64,000 bases of DNA. Source: Bartonella sp. ML69XJBT. GTDB taxonomy: Bacteria > Pseudomonadota > Alphaproteobacteria > Rhizobiales > Rhizobiaceae. The notes beneath the pieces are model-generated. The model was not told the origin of the DNA, made no database searches, and was given only the letters and a program-made list of their open reading frames with translations. Shown here piece by piece: positions 1 through 9,632 of this stretch (position 1 is its first letter; the number at the start of each line of letters is the position of its first letter). The stretch spans positions 120,651 to 184,650 of the forward strand of contig NZ_JAQITB010000001.1 in the NCBI RefSeq assembly GCF_028618515.1, given 5' to 3'. The position numbers and the translations under genes were made by a program.

Positions 1-1622
1 TTGCCCTGCAGATTGAAACCGAGAAGGCTTTGGCACTTTTAAAACCACTCTTAGAAAATCAAGCAATTTTAAAAATTGGTCAGAATATAAAGTATGATTG
101 GTTAGTGATGAAACAATATGGTATCGTGATGCGCTGTTTTGATGACACCATGCTGTTGTCCTATGCTTTAGATGCAGGAACACTAACACATAATATGGAC
201 GATTTATCTAAGCGTTGGCTTGGACACAAACCGATTGCCTACAAGGATTTAACATATAACGGAAAAAAGATTACTTCTTTTGCAGAGGTAGATTTACAAC
301 AGGCAACGTTTTATGCTGCCGAGGATGCGGATGTAACGCTTCGGTTGTGGCAAGTTTTAAAACCACAACTTGTCTCTCAAGGAATGACGAAAATTTATGA
401 ACGTCTTGATAGACCACTGATAGAAGTTCTTGCAAGAATGGAAGAACGTGGCATTCTTGTTGATAGACAGATTCTGTTGCGTCTTTCAGGAGAATTATCG
501 CAAGCTGCTGCTATTTTAGAAGAGGAAATTTATCAGCTGGCAGATGAGAAATTTAATATTGCTTCACCAAAGCAATTAGGTGATGTCCTTTTTGGTAAAA
601 TGGGATTACCTGGGGGAGCTAAAACCAAGGGCGGACAGTGGTCAACTTCTGCACAAACCTTAGAGGAATTAGCAGCTGAAGGTCATGTTTTACCACGTAA
701 AATTATAGATTGGCGTCAACTTGCAAAACTAAAATCGACTTATACAGATGCTTTACCCTCTTATATTTTATCAAAAACAGGGCGGGTTCATACGAATTAT
801 TCTTTAGCAACAACATCAACGGGGCGGTTATCATCATCAGAACCAAACTTGCAAAATATTCCAGTACGGACGACTGAGGGACGTAAAATTCGCACAGCTT
901 TTGTTGCTCCAAAAGGTTATGTCTTGCTTTCGGCAGATTATAGTCAAATTGAATTGCGTATTCTTGCACATATTGCCGATATCAAGGCATTAAAAGAAGC
1001 CTTTGCTAAGGGGCAGGATATTCACGCTATAATAGCATCACAAATGTTTGGAGTAGCAATAGAGGGAATGCCATCAGATGTACGACGGCGTGCAAAAGCG
1101 ATTAATTTTGGTATTATTTATGGCATTTCAGCTTTTGGATTAGCCAACCAATTGGGTCTTTCACGGCAGGAAGCGGGGCGTTATATTCAGCTCTACTTTG
1201 AAAGGTTTCCAGGAATTAAAGACTATATGGAAACAACAAAAATCTTTGCACGTCAAAATGGTTATGTAGAAACAATTTTTGGACGTCGTATCCATTATCC
1301 AGAAATAAAAGCAGCGAATCTACAAGTTCGTTCTTTTAATGAGCGCGCTGCTATTAATGCACCGATTCAAGGGTCGGCGGCAGATATTATTCGCCGCGCC
1401 ATGATTCACATGGAAGAAGCTTTGCAAAAAGAGAAATTGTCAGCAAAAATGTTACTGCAAGTGCATGATGAACTGATTTTTGAGGTACCAGAAGACGAGA
1501 GTGAGAAAACCATGTCTGTTGTTAAAAAGGTTATGGAAAATGCCACAATGCCTGTTCTCTCTTTATCAGTACCCCTTGAAGTAAAAGTCATGGTTGCACA
1601 AAATTGGGATGAAGCACATTAG
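1..1622 (+). CDS. polA: DNA polymerase I, C-terminal part (5' truncated by window edge)
   Basis: Fills gaps and replaces RNA primers in replication and repair. The frame is open from base 3, so the gene starts outside the window and about 538 codons are visible. The visible N-terminal part is the 3'-5' proofreading exonuclease, with DDTMLLSYALDAG (Exo II) and YAAEDADVTLRLW (Exo III, Tyr and Asp kept), so proofreading looks intact. The polymerase domain follows with TGRLSSSEPNLQNIP, motif A SADYSQIELRILAH, O-helix motif B RRRAKAINFGIIYG and motif C QVHDELIFEV, which keeps both catalytic Asp residues. The stop codon overlaps the stop of the convergent downstream gene by 4 bp. Identification is certain for the visible part; the 5'-3' exonuclease domain cannot be judged. 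Confidence 0.97.
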   Translation, partial: ALQIETEKALALLKPLLENQAILKIGQNIKYDWLVMKQYGIVMRCFDDTMLLSYALDAGTLTHNMDDLSKRWLGHKPIAYKDLTYNGKKITSFAEVDLQQATFYAAEDADVTLRLWQVLKPQLVSQGMTKIYERLDRPLIEVLARMEERGILVDRQILLRLSGELSQAAAILEEEIYQLADEKFNIASPKQLGDVLFGKMGLPGGAKTKGGQWSTSAQTLEELAAEGHVLPRKIIDWRQLAKLKSTYTDALPSYILSKTGRVHTNYSLATTSTGRLSSSEPNLQNIPVRTTEGRKIRTAFVAPKGYVLLSADYSQIELRILAHIADIKALKEAFAKGQDIHAIIASQMFGVAIEGMPSDVRRRAKAINFGIIYGISAFGLANQLGLSRQEAGRYIQLYFERFPGIKDYMETTKIFARQNGYVETIFGRRIHYPEIKAANLQVRSFNERAAINAPIQGSAADIIRRAMIHMEEALQKEKLSAKMLLQVHDELIFEVPEDESEKTMSVVKKVMENATMPVLSLSVPLEVKVMVAQNWDEAH

Positions 1623-2497
1623 TCTTTTTCGTTTATTTTGTTTTTAAGAATGGTCATTGCATTGGTAAGGTCAAGATAAGCTTTAATAGGCAAATGATCT
1701 GAGGCAATGCGTGCAAGCGGTGAATAATGGTTTTCAATATTTGTCACTAATTGATGAGGAAAAGCAAAAATTCTATCAAGAGCGAGAAAAGGAAAGCGAG
1801 AAGGAAAACTTGGTACAGTTCCAAGTGTGCTATCAAAATAGGAAGAAAAATGCTTTAAAGAGGAACCTTTTCCTGTTCGCCATTCATTAAAATCACCAAT
1901 GAGGAGTGTGGGCATGAGAGAGCGTTTTTGCAGAAGAGCAAGAAGCGTTTTAGTTTGTTGATTGCGAGAATGACGTAATAAGCCGAAATGAGCGGCAATA
2001 ATACGAATAAGGCCTACGTCCATTTCTAGCTCTACAATCACAGCGCCACGTGGTTCAATCCCAGGAAGCGTGATTTGTAAAATATCACGTACATGTCCTT
2101 TTCGCACAAAAAGAGCATTACCGTGCCAGCCATGACCATCAGGTGACATGGTATTTAAGGGTACTCGAGTAAGACCTGTTTGGTTTTTTAATAGTTGAAG
2201 ATCAATCAAACCAACGCGTTCACCAAAACGTTTATCTACTTCTTGAAGAGCAAGAATATCAACTTGGAGTTCAGTAATAACACGTACGATACGCGTAGGA
2301 TTAAAAATTTTATCAATACCGACACATTTATGAACATTATAGGATGCAACGGTAAGATCGTAATGATTGTTCTGATTGATTGTATTTTCCTGATGACGCG
2401 AATGACTATGGATAGCATTTAAAAAAGAGCGAGGAAGTTTTTGCTGGATCAATGCGGAGAAACGAGAAAATCTTTGCTTGTAAGGCATTTTTGTCAT
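1619..2497 (-). CDS. Endonuclease/exonuclease/phosphatase family protein
   Basis: A 292-residue protein of the DNase I-like EEP superfamily, which are metal-dependent phosphodiesterases. Motifs appear in family order: ASYNVHKCVGID near residue 50, DILALQEVDKR (metal-binding Glu), LLIGDFNEW (catalytic Asp and Asn), and ASDHLPIKAYL near the C-terminus (Asp-His pair). All catalytic residues are present. There is no clear signal peptide, although the N-terminus is basic. It resembles E. coli YbhP-type proteins, but the substrate (nucleic acid, phosphoinositide or other phosphodiester) cannot be told. No good Shine-Dalgarno precedes the ATG at 2497, and a second Met lies three codons in. It is convergent with polA. 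Confidence 0.85.
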   Translation of the reverse strand: MTKMPYKQRFSRFSALIQQKLPRSFLNAIHSHSRHQENTINQNNHYDLTVASYNVHKCVGIDKIFNPTRIVRVITELQVDILALQEVDKRFGERVGLIDLQLLKNQTGLTRVPLNTMSPDGHGWHGNALFVRKGHVRDILQITLPGIEPRGAVIVELEMDVGLIRIIAAHFGLLRHSRNQQTKTLLALLQKRSLMPTLLIGDFNEWRTGKGSSLKHFSSYFDSTLGTVPSFPSRFPFLALDRIFAFPHQLVTNIENHYSPLARIASDHLPIKAYLDLTNAMTILKNKINEKD

Positions 2498-2550
2498 TTT
2501 ATGAAGGTTGGTGCATCAAGAGGGAAAAATAAAAGTTTGCGTTAAAAACA

Positions 2551-2586
2551 AAAAAACCTTGTTTCTTTTAAGAAACAAGGTTTTTT
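2551..2586 (-). terminator. Rho-independent terminator after the BI-1 gene
   Basis: An almost perfect inverted repeat of about 15-17 bp with a very short loop: arms AACCTTGTTTCTT and AAGAAACAAGGTT, with six A/T pairs on the outside. On the minus strand it ends in a T-run and lies just after the stop of the Bax-inhibitor-1 gene, so it most likely ends that transcript before the next minus-strand gene. Confidence 0.8.
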
Positions 2587-2608
2587 AATGAGGCGCTGTT
2601 TTTTACAA

Positions 2609-3382
2609 TCAGTCACGGTTTGAGCCGAGAAACTGCAGCAAAAAGACAAACATATTGATAAAATCAAGGTAAAGACTCAGAGCTCCCATAATAATTTTAC
2701 GCCCCTTTGTATCGCCTTGATCTCCTTCATAATACATCAACTTAATATTCTGTGTATCGTAAGCGGTTAGACCAGCGAAGATCAGTACGCCAATCACGGA
2801 GATAGCAAATTGCAAGGCACTTGATGCCAGAAAGATATTCACAAACATGGAAAGCATCAAACCGACCAACCCTATAAAAAAGAATGATCCCATTGCTGTA
2901 AGATCACGCTTTGTCGTGTAACCATAAAGTGAAAGAGCACCAAAAGATGCTGCGGTAATAACAAAGGTTTGTACAATACTTTCCGTTGTATAACGCAAAA
3001 CAATCGAAGATAGGGAGAATCCAACGAGAGCAGCATAACCAAAAAAGAGGCTACGGGCTGCACTTGTACTCAAAGTGTTTATTTTGAAACTAAGGAAAAA
3101 TACCGCCACAAGTGGTGCAAACATAACAATATAAGAAAGTGGCGATGTATAAAACGTTACTCCAAAGGGAGTTAAGTAAACACTGCTATTGATTTGAGCG
3201 GCTGCCTGGCTCATATCTGTTGTCATTGCTAATGATGCAACTGCATAAGCAGCAGCGGCTGTAATAAGCAAACCAATGGCCATTGTATTATAGACACCCA
3301 GCATATAGCTGCGCAATCCTAGATCAATTGATGCATCGGCATGGGAAACAGACGCCGAACGTAAATTTTTGAAATCAGCCAT
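2609..3382 (-). CDS. Bax inhibitor-1 / YccA family integral membrane protein
   Basis: A 257-residue protein with about seven hydrophobic segments, for example YNTMAIGLLITAAAAYAVAS, PLSYIVMFAPLVAVFFLSF, and a C-terminal LYLDFINMFVFLLQFLG. The conserved late feature AYDTQNIK, followed by a YLDFIN helix, is typical of the BI-1/YccA (TMBIM) family. Relatives are inner-membrane proteins linked to calcium leak or to regulation of FtsH proteolysis, but the role here is not shown by the sequence. The start at 3382 is preceded by AAAGGAC at a suitable distance. It is a single-gene unit: the terminator at 2551-2586 follows it and a 655-base gap precedes it. Confidence 0.9.
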   Translation of the reverse strand: MADFKNLRSASVSHADASIDLGLRSYMLGVYNTMAIGLLITAAAAYAVASLAMTTDMSQAAAQINSSVYLTPFGVTFYTSPLSYIVMFAPLVAVFFLSFKINTLSTSAARSLFFGYAALVGFSLSSIVLRYTTESIVQTFVITAASFGALSLYGYTTKRDLTAMGSFFFIGLVGLMLSMFVNIFLASSALQFAISVIGVLIFAGLTAYDTQNIKLMYYEGDQGDTKGRKIIMGALSLYLDFINMFVFLLQFLGSNRD

Positions 3383-4037
3383 AATATAAAGTCCTTTAGT
3401 ATATGTTCCGCCAGATTTTGGAGTTTAAAAGAATCCCTGTCATTATAACAGATAACAGCAATTTTGTATAAGCCATTATTTAGCATATACAAAAAACTCC
3501 AGGCGCCGCTGGCGAAATTCCAGCATACCTTTCCTTATTATGGAGATTTATTTTAAAATTACAAGAGACTTCTCTTGGCAAGAAACCTTAAAAATTGGTA
3601 ATGAAAGAGGATATTTGGTCAAGAAAATTGAGTCTTTTTAGTGAATTTTTACAAAGTGAGAGAAGTTATTTTAGTAATGTTTGCTTAATGCGCAAATATC
3701 AGAAATTTGTTTTTTGCATAGTATCATTGGTAGTCAGCAAAATGTTCATAATATTTAGGTTAAGGGCAGCAGTTTTTAGAGCTAAAAGGAATTTATAAGA
3801 GTTAAGAATATAATTCATAATTTATAGTGTTTATAAGATTTTTAATATTTTTATTCGTCTCCTCCCCTCATGAATCCACTGTCTTAAGTAAGAGAAACTT
3901 TAATAGTATTTGTACACACCCTATGATTATGAGAATATTTAATGAATTTTTGAATAAATTGATCACTTTAATTCTGAAATTAAAAAGACGATATAAAACA
4001 ATTATTTGCCAGTAAGTTAAGTGGTAGGCAAGACTTT
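3383..4037. other. Gene-free AT-rich interval
   Basis: No credible gene. Two plus-strand open frames of 60-67 codons here have no ribosome-binding site, no recognisable domain and AT-driven composition. The right half lies downstream of the truncated acyltransferase gene. I looked there for remains of the acyl-ACP synthetase domain expected in longer homologues and recognised none. The promoter of the BI-1 gene should lie just right of 3382. Confidence 0.5.
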
Positions 4038-5879
4038 TTATACCGTATTAAAATCAACAGGCTTATAGATGACAGCTGTTATTTTAGGAAAAAGCTTACG
4101 GCGTTTATGAATATCAGAAAAATTTGAAAAAAAAGATTTTTTTAAACCATAAATTTTAATAGGAACCACTTTTGCTTTATCAATAATAATGGTGCTCTTT
4201 TCAGAAGTCTTCATGAAGTATTTCGTCACAGAGATATTTTTTTCTAGAAAAACAACCACAGGTTTCTTTTGTAGTAGGGTGTTTATAAAATAGCGATTTG
4301 TGAACGGTTTAGTGAGATCGGTAGGATAAGCATTTATATATTTAGCAAACGGACGCATCCACCAAAGTTTTGCGGTATGAGCGTCAATAACAATAACTGG
4401 GTTTCGCAAGTTTATTATTTCACAAAGAGCGAGAGCCAGAAAAACATTGAGAAAAGAGAGATGGTTAAAAGCAAGAATGGGGGATTTTCCAGCTTTGGAA
4501 AAATTTTTTATCCCTTTGATTTCTAAACGAAAAAATAATCGGAAAAAAATAAAAATAAAGTCGCGAAGAGAATTCGTAGGCAAGTATTTTAGCGTAGCAA
4601 TTGCAGTTATGAAAGAGCTGATACTAAGAATAAGAACGATTTTATCAATTGAAGCACCAAGATATTGGATAAAAGTGATAATACCTGCTCCAATAACCAT
4701 AATAGCAGCATTGAGGATGTTATTAGCAGCAATAACACGTGCGCGTTTATGAGGTTTAGCCCAAGCTTGCAGTGCAGAAAATCCAGGAACAACAAGAAAA
4801 GTACTTGAAATTGCCGCTAAGGCAAAATCAAACGTAATATGCAATAATTTCGGATGAGAAAAGAAATCAATAAGCTTTTCAGCTTTTAATTTGGGATAAA
4901 TATCGTTCAGAACAACACTTAAGTCTAGACAAACAAGACCAAAGATAAAAGTTCCTATAACTGCTAATAATAAATTAATTCGTTCCGCTGAAAGCCAAGC
5001 CACCATCGCAGAGCCAACAGCAGCAAAAATGGAAAACAATGTTAAAAACATGATAGTTCCATTGGGAAGGCAATTGAGAGAAGCAGTGAGTATTGGAATG
5101 ATGGATAATAGTGTGGCACCTATAAACCAAAACCACGAGATCATAAGGCTTACAATCAGTAAGCGCTTTTCTTGGATACAGTGTTTAAGAATAGATTTAG
5201 TGGCACGTATGATGTTATAGTCAACAATAAAGTTCGATTGTGCAGGAATGTTTTCTGGCATAAAGCAGCTTGTAGCCCAAGAAAAGAGAGCAAAAATCAT
5301 TATAATGATTGCTGGAATAATTTGTGTTTGGTCTTGAAAATCGAAACTAAGGCCAGCCAACAATGTTCCTAATAAAATAGCAATAAATGTTGCTGTTTCC
5401 ATCCATGCATTGGCACGTGGTAAATGAGATTTTGCCATATGATCTGGTAATGTTGCATACTTAATAGGTCCAAAAAGTGCTGAAGCAGAACTAAAAAGGA
5501 ATAAACATATCATCAGCAAGGTAATAGAAGATAGAAAAAGAGAGCCCGCGGTTGCTAAAGCAATAAAGAGAGTAAAGAATTTAATCAAACGAGCTACCTT
5601 TGCTTTACTAAAGCAATCAGCTAATTGGCCTCCTGTTGCAGAAAATAAAAGATAAGGAAGTGAAAAAACGCCATTTGTTAAGCTAATAAGACTTGGTTGG
5701 TATTCTAAAGTGCTACATGTGATAATGAGAAAAACCAAAGTATTTTTAACAAAATTGTCATTAAAAGCAGCAAAAAATTGGCTCAAAAACAAAGGTGCAA
5801 AAGCACGCGAATTCAATAAAAAAGAACGATCATCTGCGTTTAGGAAACTTTTCGAAGGAGGCGAATTCTTTTCATTCAT
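4038..5879 (-). CDS. MFS (LplT-like) transporter fused to a degenerate PlsC-type acyltransferase; truncated Aas-like protein
   Basis: Residues 1-400 form a major-facilitator domain of about 12 helices resembling LplT, the lysophospholipid flippase (FAPLFLSQFFAAFNDNFVKN, FSATGGQLADCFSKAKVARL). The last 170 residues match the 1-acylglycerophosphate acyltransferase part of LplT-Aas fusions. Such fusions normally continue into an AMP-binding acyl-ACP synthetase domain, which is absent here. The acyltransferase motifs are altered: HX4D reads HLSFLN (Asp to Asn) and the FPEG-type motif reads FLEKN. Lysophospholipid flipping may persist, but acyl transfer is doubtful. The start is set at ATG 5879, preceded by AAGGAG at 7-8 bases. 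An upstream in-frame ATG at 5897 would place that ribosome-binding site inside the gene. It is monocistronic, with gene-free flanks. Confidence 0.75.
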   Translation of the reverse strand: MNEKNSPPSKSFLNADDRSFLLNSRAFAPLFLSQFFAAFNDNFVKNTLVFLIITCSTLEYQPSLISLTNGVFSLPYLLFSATGGQLADCFSKAKVARLIKFFTLFIALATAGSLFLSSITLLMICLFLFSSASALFGPIKYATLPDHMAKSHLPRANAWMETATFIAILLGTLLAGLSFDFQDQTQIIPAIIIMIFALFSWATSCFMPENIPAQSNFIVDYNIIRATKSILKHCIQEKRLLIVSLMISWFWFIGATLLSIIPILTASLNCLPNGTIMFLTLFSIFAAVGSAMVAWLSAERINLLLAVIGTFIFGLVCLDLSVVLNDIYPKLKAEKLIDFFSHPKLLHITFDFALAAISSTFLVVPGFSALQAWAKPHKRARVIAANNILNAAIMVIGAGIITFIQYLGASIDKIVLILSISSFITAIATLKYLPTNSLRDFIFIFFRLFFRLEIKGIKNFSKAGKSPILAFNHLSFLNVFLALALCEIINLRNPVIVIDAHTAKLWWMRPFAKYINAYPTDLTKPFTNRYFINTLLQKKPVVVFLEKNISVTKYFMKTSEKSTIIIDKAKVVPIKIYGLKKSFFSNFSDIHKRRKLFPKITAVIYKPVDFNTV

Positions 5880-6412
5880 CTTTCTTCTCCTTATCATTGA
5901 GTTTTATATTTTAGTAAAAGAGACAGTACATTTCCAAGCAAAAGAGAAAAAAATAATATGTTTTTTTGATTTCAAGTCAAAAAAGGGGCTGTATTTCCTA
6001 TTTAGATGAATAAGTATAAAGAGGTTAGAAAAACAAAAAACTATTAGAATTAATTGCAGCTTTGTACATACTATCTACAGTTCAATTTTAAGTTGCTTGA
6101 TGTTTTCAGATAAGTGTAAGAGTTTAAAAGAATGGGAACATGATAGTTTTATCATACTTTTGGCGAGAGAACGGTTTTTAACTGCTACCGATTAAGACGT
6201 TGGAATGAAGAAAAAATAACATATCAGAATAAGCTTTGATATTTGATCCATGTAATTTAATGAAGAAATTGAAAAGAAGAAGCATAAATCTAAAAGATAT
6301 ACGCTTTTAGAGATGAGTGGATTTTAAATTTTTTTAATCGAAATTTATGCATAAAAACCGACAATACATCGCTCTGTTTTGATTCCACTATCGAGGGGAA
6401 GAAGAAACACTT
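5880..6412. other. Gene-free interval
   Basis: AT-rich spacer upstream of the MFS/acyltransferase gene and downstream of lspA. No ORF with a credible start or domain and no clear terminator or RNA gene were found. It probably carries the promoter of the minus-strand gene at 5879. Confidence 0.45.
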
Positions 6413-6916
6413 TTATTCAGAAGAAGTGCTATTGGAGACGCTTTTGCTTTTAATCCAGATACGCAATTCACCGATAAGGATAGCAATGACACCGATTGTG
6501 ATAAAGCTATCAGCAAGATTGAAAACAGCAAAATAAAAAATGTCATCGATATGAAAAAGGATATAATCGGTAACATGGTGGAAACGAATACGGTCAATAA
6601 GATTGCCAATTGCTCCACCAATGATGAGGGTAAGAGCGAAGCGCATTAAAGACCTATCATATGCAGTATTTTTCCATAACCATAAGAGGAACACAATAAT
6701 AGCAAGCGTAATAGCAATAAGTCCCCAGTGAGAAAAGGAAGAAAAAAACGAAAATGCAATACCAGAATTACGCACATGATAAAGAGAAAGAAAAGGAAGA
6801 AGTGGGTTCGCTGTTCCAAGGGGTATATTGTGCATAACCCAGTATTTGACTGCTTGGTCAAGTCCTATTGTCATGACCAAACCAAGAAGAAAAAAAAGCA
6901 GTGATTTACGTATCAT
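6413..6916 (-). CDS. lspA: Lipoprotein signal peptidase (signal peptidase II)
   Basis: An aspartic protease of the inner membrane that cleaves signal peptides of diacylglyceryl-modified prolipoproteins. At 167 residues it has the usual family length. It has four hydrophobic segments and both catalytic blocks: GGAIGNLIDRI (family GNxxDR, first Asp, residues ~109-119) and FAVFNLADSFITIG (family NxAD, second Asp). The start is taken at ATG 6916 because it forms an ATGA overlap with the stop of the upstream methyltransferase gene. The ATG at 6931 would add five residues and lies deeper in that gene. It is the last gene of a three-gene minus-strand run with the two methyltransferase genes and is probably translationally coupled to the first of them. 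Confidence 0.93.
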   Translation of the reverse strand: MIRKSLLFFLLGLVMTIGLDQAVKYWVMHNIPLGTANPLLPFLSLYHVRNSGIAFSFFSSFSHWGLIAITLAIIVFLLWLWKNTAYDRSLMRFALTLIIGGAIGNLIDRIRFHHVTDYILFHIDDIFYFAVFNLADSFITIGVIAILIGELRIWIKSKSVSNSTSSE

Positions 6917-7761
6917 ATTCTGGTCTCGCATGGTTCTAGTGTTAAATGAGGACGGCGAATTTCGTAAAGCATGATAGCTGTTGCTATCGCGAGATTAAGT
7001 GAGTCCGCGCGTCCACTTTGTGGAATGCGCGCAAGCTTATCACAATGATTTGCAAGAGACTCTGGTAACCCCTGTTTTTCATTTCCCATGAGAAGTATGA
7101 CGGGACCGTGTTTAAAATCAATTGTACGATAATCGGTAGATCCTTTAAGATGCGTACCAACAATTGTGCCTTTGAAGTGATCAGACCAGTTTAAAAAAGC
7201 AGTTTCATCGCAATGATAAAGTGGTATAGAAAAAATTGATCCCATTGTTGCACGAACGGTTTCAGGTGAAAAAGGATCTGTTGTTTCACCGATCAAAATA
7301 ACGCCTTTAGCGCCTACGGCATCGGCTGTACGAATAATAGTGCCAAGATTGCCAGGATCACGCACCCGATCAAGCGCAACATACACATCCTCGACCTGTT
7401 TTTTTATCATTTCAAGGGGGTGCCACTGTTGTTTGAAGATACCAATAACTGTTTGTGGATTATCACGCCTAGTTAGTGATTCCATCACCTTGTGTGAAGC
7501 TTTAATGACAAAGCCGCCATTGGCTACAGTGCGTGCAGCGATATTTTCGATAGAACTATTACCAATTTTGCTTTTCGAAAAAATGAGTGTTTGTATTGTC
7601 CAACCGAGATTGAGAGCATCAATGACCAATTTTAGTCCCTCTGCCATGAAAACACCTTCTCGATTACGGTTCTTTTTCTGGCTGAGTGCGCGCAGGTCTT
7701 TGATAAGAGGATTGCTAACAGAGGTGATTTCTTTAACTTTACCAATTTTGGGTATACACAT
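6913..7761 (-). CDS. TrmH/SpoU-family RNA 2'-O-ribose methyltransferase
   Basis: A 282-residue SPOUT-class methyltransferase, probably acting on rRNA or tRNA. The N-terminal substrate-binding region (GVFMAEGLKLV) is followed by the knotted catalytic domain with motif 1 RDPGNLGTIIRTADAVGA, motif 2 ILLMGNEKQGLP and motif 3 IPQSGRADSLNLAIA, all intact. It is closer to RlmB/TsnR-like proteins than to tRNA-specific TrmH, but the target nucleotide cannot be assigned from sequence. It starts 2 bases after the stop of the upstream methyltransferase gene and its stop overlaps the lspA start, so it is almost certainly cotranscribed with both. Confidence 0.88.
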   Translation of the reverse strand: MCIPKIGKVKEITSVSNPLIKDLRALSQKKNRNREGVFMAEGLKLVIDALNLGWTIQTLIFSKSKIGNSSIENIAARTVANGGFVIKASHKVMESLTRRDNPQTVIGIFKQQWHPLEMIKKQVEDVYVALDRVRDPGNLGTIIRTADAVGAKGVILIGETTDPFSPETVRATMGSIFSIPLYHCDETAFLNWSDHFKGTIVGTHLKGSTDYRTIDFKHGPVILLMGNEKQGLPESLANHCDKLARIPQSGRADSLNLAIATAIMLYEIRRPHLTLEPCETRI

Positions 7762-7763
7762 GT

Positions 7764-8696
7764 TCAGGCAATCCAGCGGCTAAAAAGAGAAGTAGAAAGG
7801 GCGCGTCCTGCGGTTTCTTCACGTAAGATCAATTCTCCTGATTCGAGTGTACCACCAAGATTTATCAATTCATCACGCATTAAAGTATGAAGTGCATAGA
7901 AAGAAGCGCGAATGGAATAAGCGGTAAGTACTATGGCAAGAGGTTTATCCGAGAGAAGTTTACGACAATTTGTGATCATAGCAGGTAAATGATCAAACAA
8001 TTGCCAAATTTCACCATGGGGTCCACGTCCATAGGCAGGAGGATCGAGAAGAATCATATCATAATTTTTTTTACGACGTATTTCGCGGTCGACAAATTTT
8101 ACGGCATCATCACAAATCCAGCGAATGGGATAATCTGATAATCCTGCTCTTTCTTGATTGGCTTTTGCCCAAGCGATGGCTTTTTTAGAAGCATCCACAT
8201 GTGTAACATTTGCACCCGCACGTGCGCCGATCAGAGAAGCAATACCTGTATAACCAAAAAGATTAAGCAATTTGATAGGACGCGTTGCTTTAACAATTTG
8301 TTCTTCTATAAAGCGCCAATGAGCGTCTTGCTCAGGAAAAACCCCTACGTGACGAAAGGAAGTAAAACGGCCTAGAAAAGACAATCCATTCCAAGAAAGT
8401 GGCCAAGTTTCACCAAGTGTTTTTTTAGGAAAATGCCAACGACCAACACCTTCTTCATCGAGATTTCCTGTGAAAAGAGCATCAACATCAGCCCATTGCT
8501 TTTGTGATAAAGCGGGTTTCCACAACGCTTGACCTTCTGGTCGAATAATGCGGTAAGCTCCATAACGCTCTAATTTTTGTCCATTACCAGAGTCAATAAG
8601 AGCATAATCTGCACTTGCTTCTGTTTCTAAAATAACAGGTACATTCTCCTGCGGATATCTATCATTATGGCAAGATTGAAAGAATTGTGCAGGCAT
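7764..8696 (-). CDS. Class I SAM-dependent (rRNA cytosine/guanine-type) methyltransferase, RlmI/RlmK-like
   Basis: A 310-residue Rossmann-fold methyltransferase. The SAM-binding motif LNLFGYTGIASLIGARAGA, the acidic VTHVDASKKAIAWAK and the catalytic DMILLDPPAYGRGPHGEIW are clear, and LLDPPAYGRG is the signature of the RlmI/RlmK/YccW group of 23S rRNA methyltransferases. The N-terminal half is weaker and lacks an obvious PUA domain, so the exact target is uncertain. It is the first gene of the run that continues with the TrmH-family gene and lspA. The 161-base gap upstream (8697-8857) probably holds the promoter. Confidence 0.85.
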   Translation of the reverse strand: MPAQFFQSCHNDRYPQENVPVILETEASADYALIDSGNGQKLERYGAYRIIRPEGQALWKPALSQKQWADVDALFTGNLDEEGVGRWHFPKKTLGETWPLSWNGLSFLGRFTSFRHVGVFPEQDAHWRFIEEQIVKATRPIKLLNLFGYTGIASLIGARAGANVTHVDASKKAIAWAKANQERAGLSDYPIRWICDDAVKFVDREIRRKKNYDMILLDPPAYGRGPHGEIWQLFDHLPAMITNCRKLLSDKPLAIVLTAYSIRASFYALHTLMRDELINLGGTLESGELILREETAGRALSTSLFSRWIA

Positions 8697-8857
8697 ATTT
8701 GGTATCGCGATACAGGTTTTTACAAGTTTATATTACAAAGCTCTTCAATTTTTCCCAATAGTACAAAGGGCTGTAGTCTATTAAAGCATGTATAGAAAAA
8801 AAGAAAAAGTTCATTTTTTTCTGTATTGAATACAACAAAGAAAAGATTTCACGAAGA

Positions 8858-9166
8858 TCATACGATATCTGTGATTGATTTTTTTAATTTCTCGAGCTCA
8901 GCTTTGCTTTTTTTGAGGGCTTTTTTGCATTTATGATATGCAAACCAATTGCTTAAGCTTCCAAGTAAAATACCAAGACCGAAAAAAATAAAAAGCCATA
9001 TAAAAAAAGGAGCGTTGTAAGTAAAATTTTCCGAGTTTGTCTGAAAAGGATCAAGCGTTAGCGTAACCATTTGACGATTAGCTACGATAAAAGCAAGCAA
9101 AAGTCCTGTTGGAATCAGCAAAATAATTGCAAAAAGGATACGTTTAAGTGTCATGAATTTACTCAT
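8858..9166 (-). CDS. LapA-domain (DUF1049) inner-membrane protein
   Basis: A 102-residue protein with two membrane segments ([20 protein letters not shown] and [18 protein letters not shown]) and a basic, coiled tail ([17 protein letters not shown]). This is the layout of the LapA/YciS domain proteins often found beside ihfB. In E. coli LapA works with LapB in LPS assembly control, but no lapB is visible here, so only the family is assigned. ATG 9166 overlaps the ihfB stop as ATGA, pointing to translational coupling; an alternative Met lies at 9154. Confidence 0.8.
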   Translation of the reverse strand: MSKFMTLKRILFAIILLIPTGLLLAFIVANRQMVTLTLDPFQTNSENFTYNAPFFIWLFIFFGLGILLGSLSNWFAYHKCKKALKKSKAELEKLKKSITDIV

Positions 9167-9441
9167 TGATTAAGTCGATCACGTAAATCCTTGCCAGTTT
9201 TGAAAAAAGGAATCCATTTTTCTTCAACAGCAACGGCTTCACCTGTTCGTGGATTACGACCATTACGTGCTGAGCGACTTTTGACAGAAAAAGCTCCAAA
9301 TCCGCGCAGTTCAACACGATTACCATTTGCAAGCGCTGTTGAAATTTCCTCAAAAATAGCGTTCACAATATTTTCCACATCACGTTGAAAAAGATGCGGA
9401 TTTTGACGTGCAATAATCTGTACAAGCTCTGATTTAACCAA
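9163..9441 (-). CDS. ihfB: Integration host factor subunit beta
   Basis: A 92-residue DNA-bending protein of the HU/IHF family that pairs with IHF-alpha and bends DNA at specific sites. The order is family-typical: [14 protein letters not shown] helix, [14 protein letters not shown] strand, and the DNA-contacting beta arm [19 protein letters not shown]. The frame extends upstream to 9675, but that part is not IHF-like. I set the start at TTG 9441 (MVKSELV), preceded by GTGAGG 7 bases upstream. A non-ATG start is unusual but is the only one that fits family length. It is followed by the LapA-domain gene with an ATGA overlap. Confidence 0.92.
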   Translation of the reverse strand: MVKSELVQIIARQNPHLFQRDVENIVNAIFEEISTALANGNRVELRGFGAFSVKSRSARNGRNPRTGEAVAVEEKWIPFFKTGKDLRDRLNQ

Positions 9442-9632
9442 AATAGCCTCACTTTCACACCGAAAAGATTTTCTATAATTGTGCATTTCATGCATGCACA
9501 TTACAATATATAAACGAATGGAAATAAAATAAAACCAAGAAAAAACAAATTGCAAGAAACAAAATTTGAAAATACCTTTTAGAGAGGTTATACAAGTTGA
9601 AAAACACGGAATATTTAAGAGATTAGGAGAAT

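Noticed and set aside
3595..4015. Two plus-strand frames of 67 and 62 codons
   Set aside because: AT-driven composition, no ribosome-binding site, no family.
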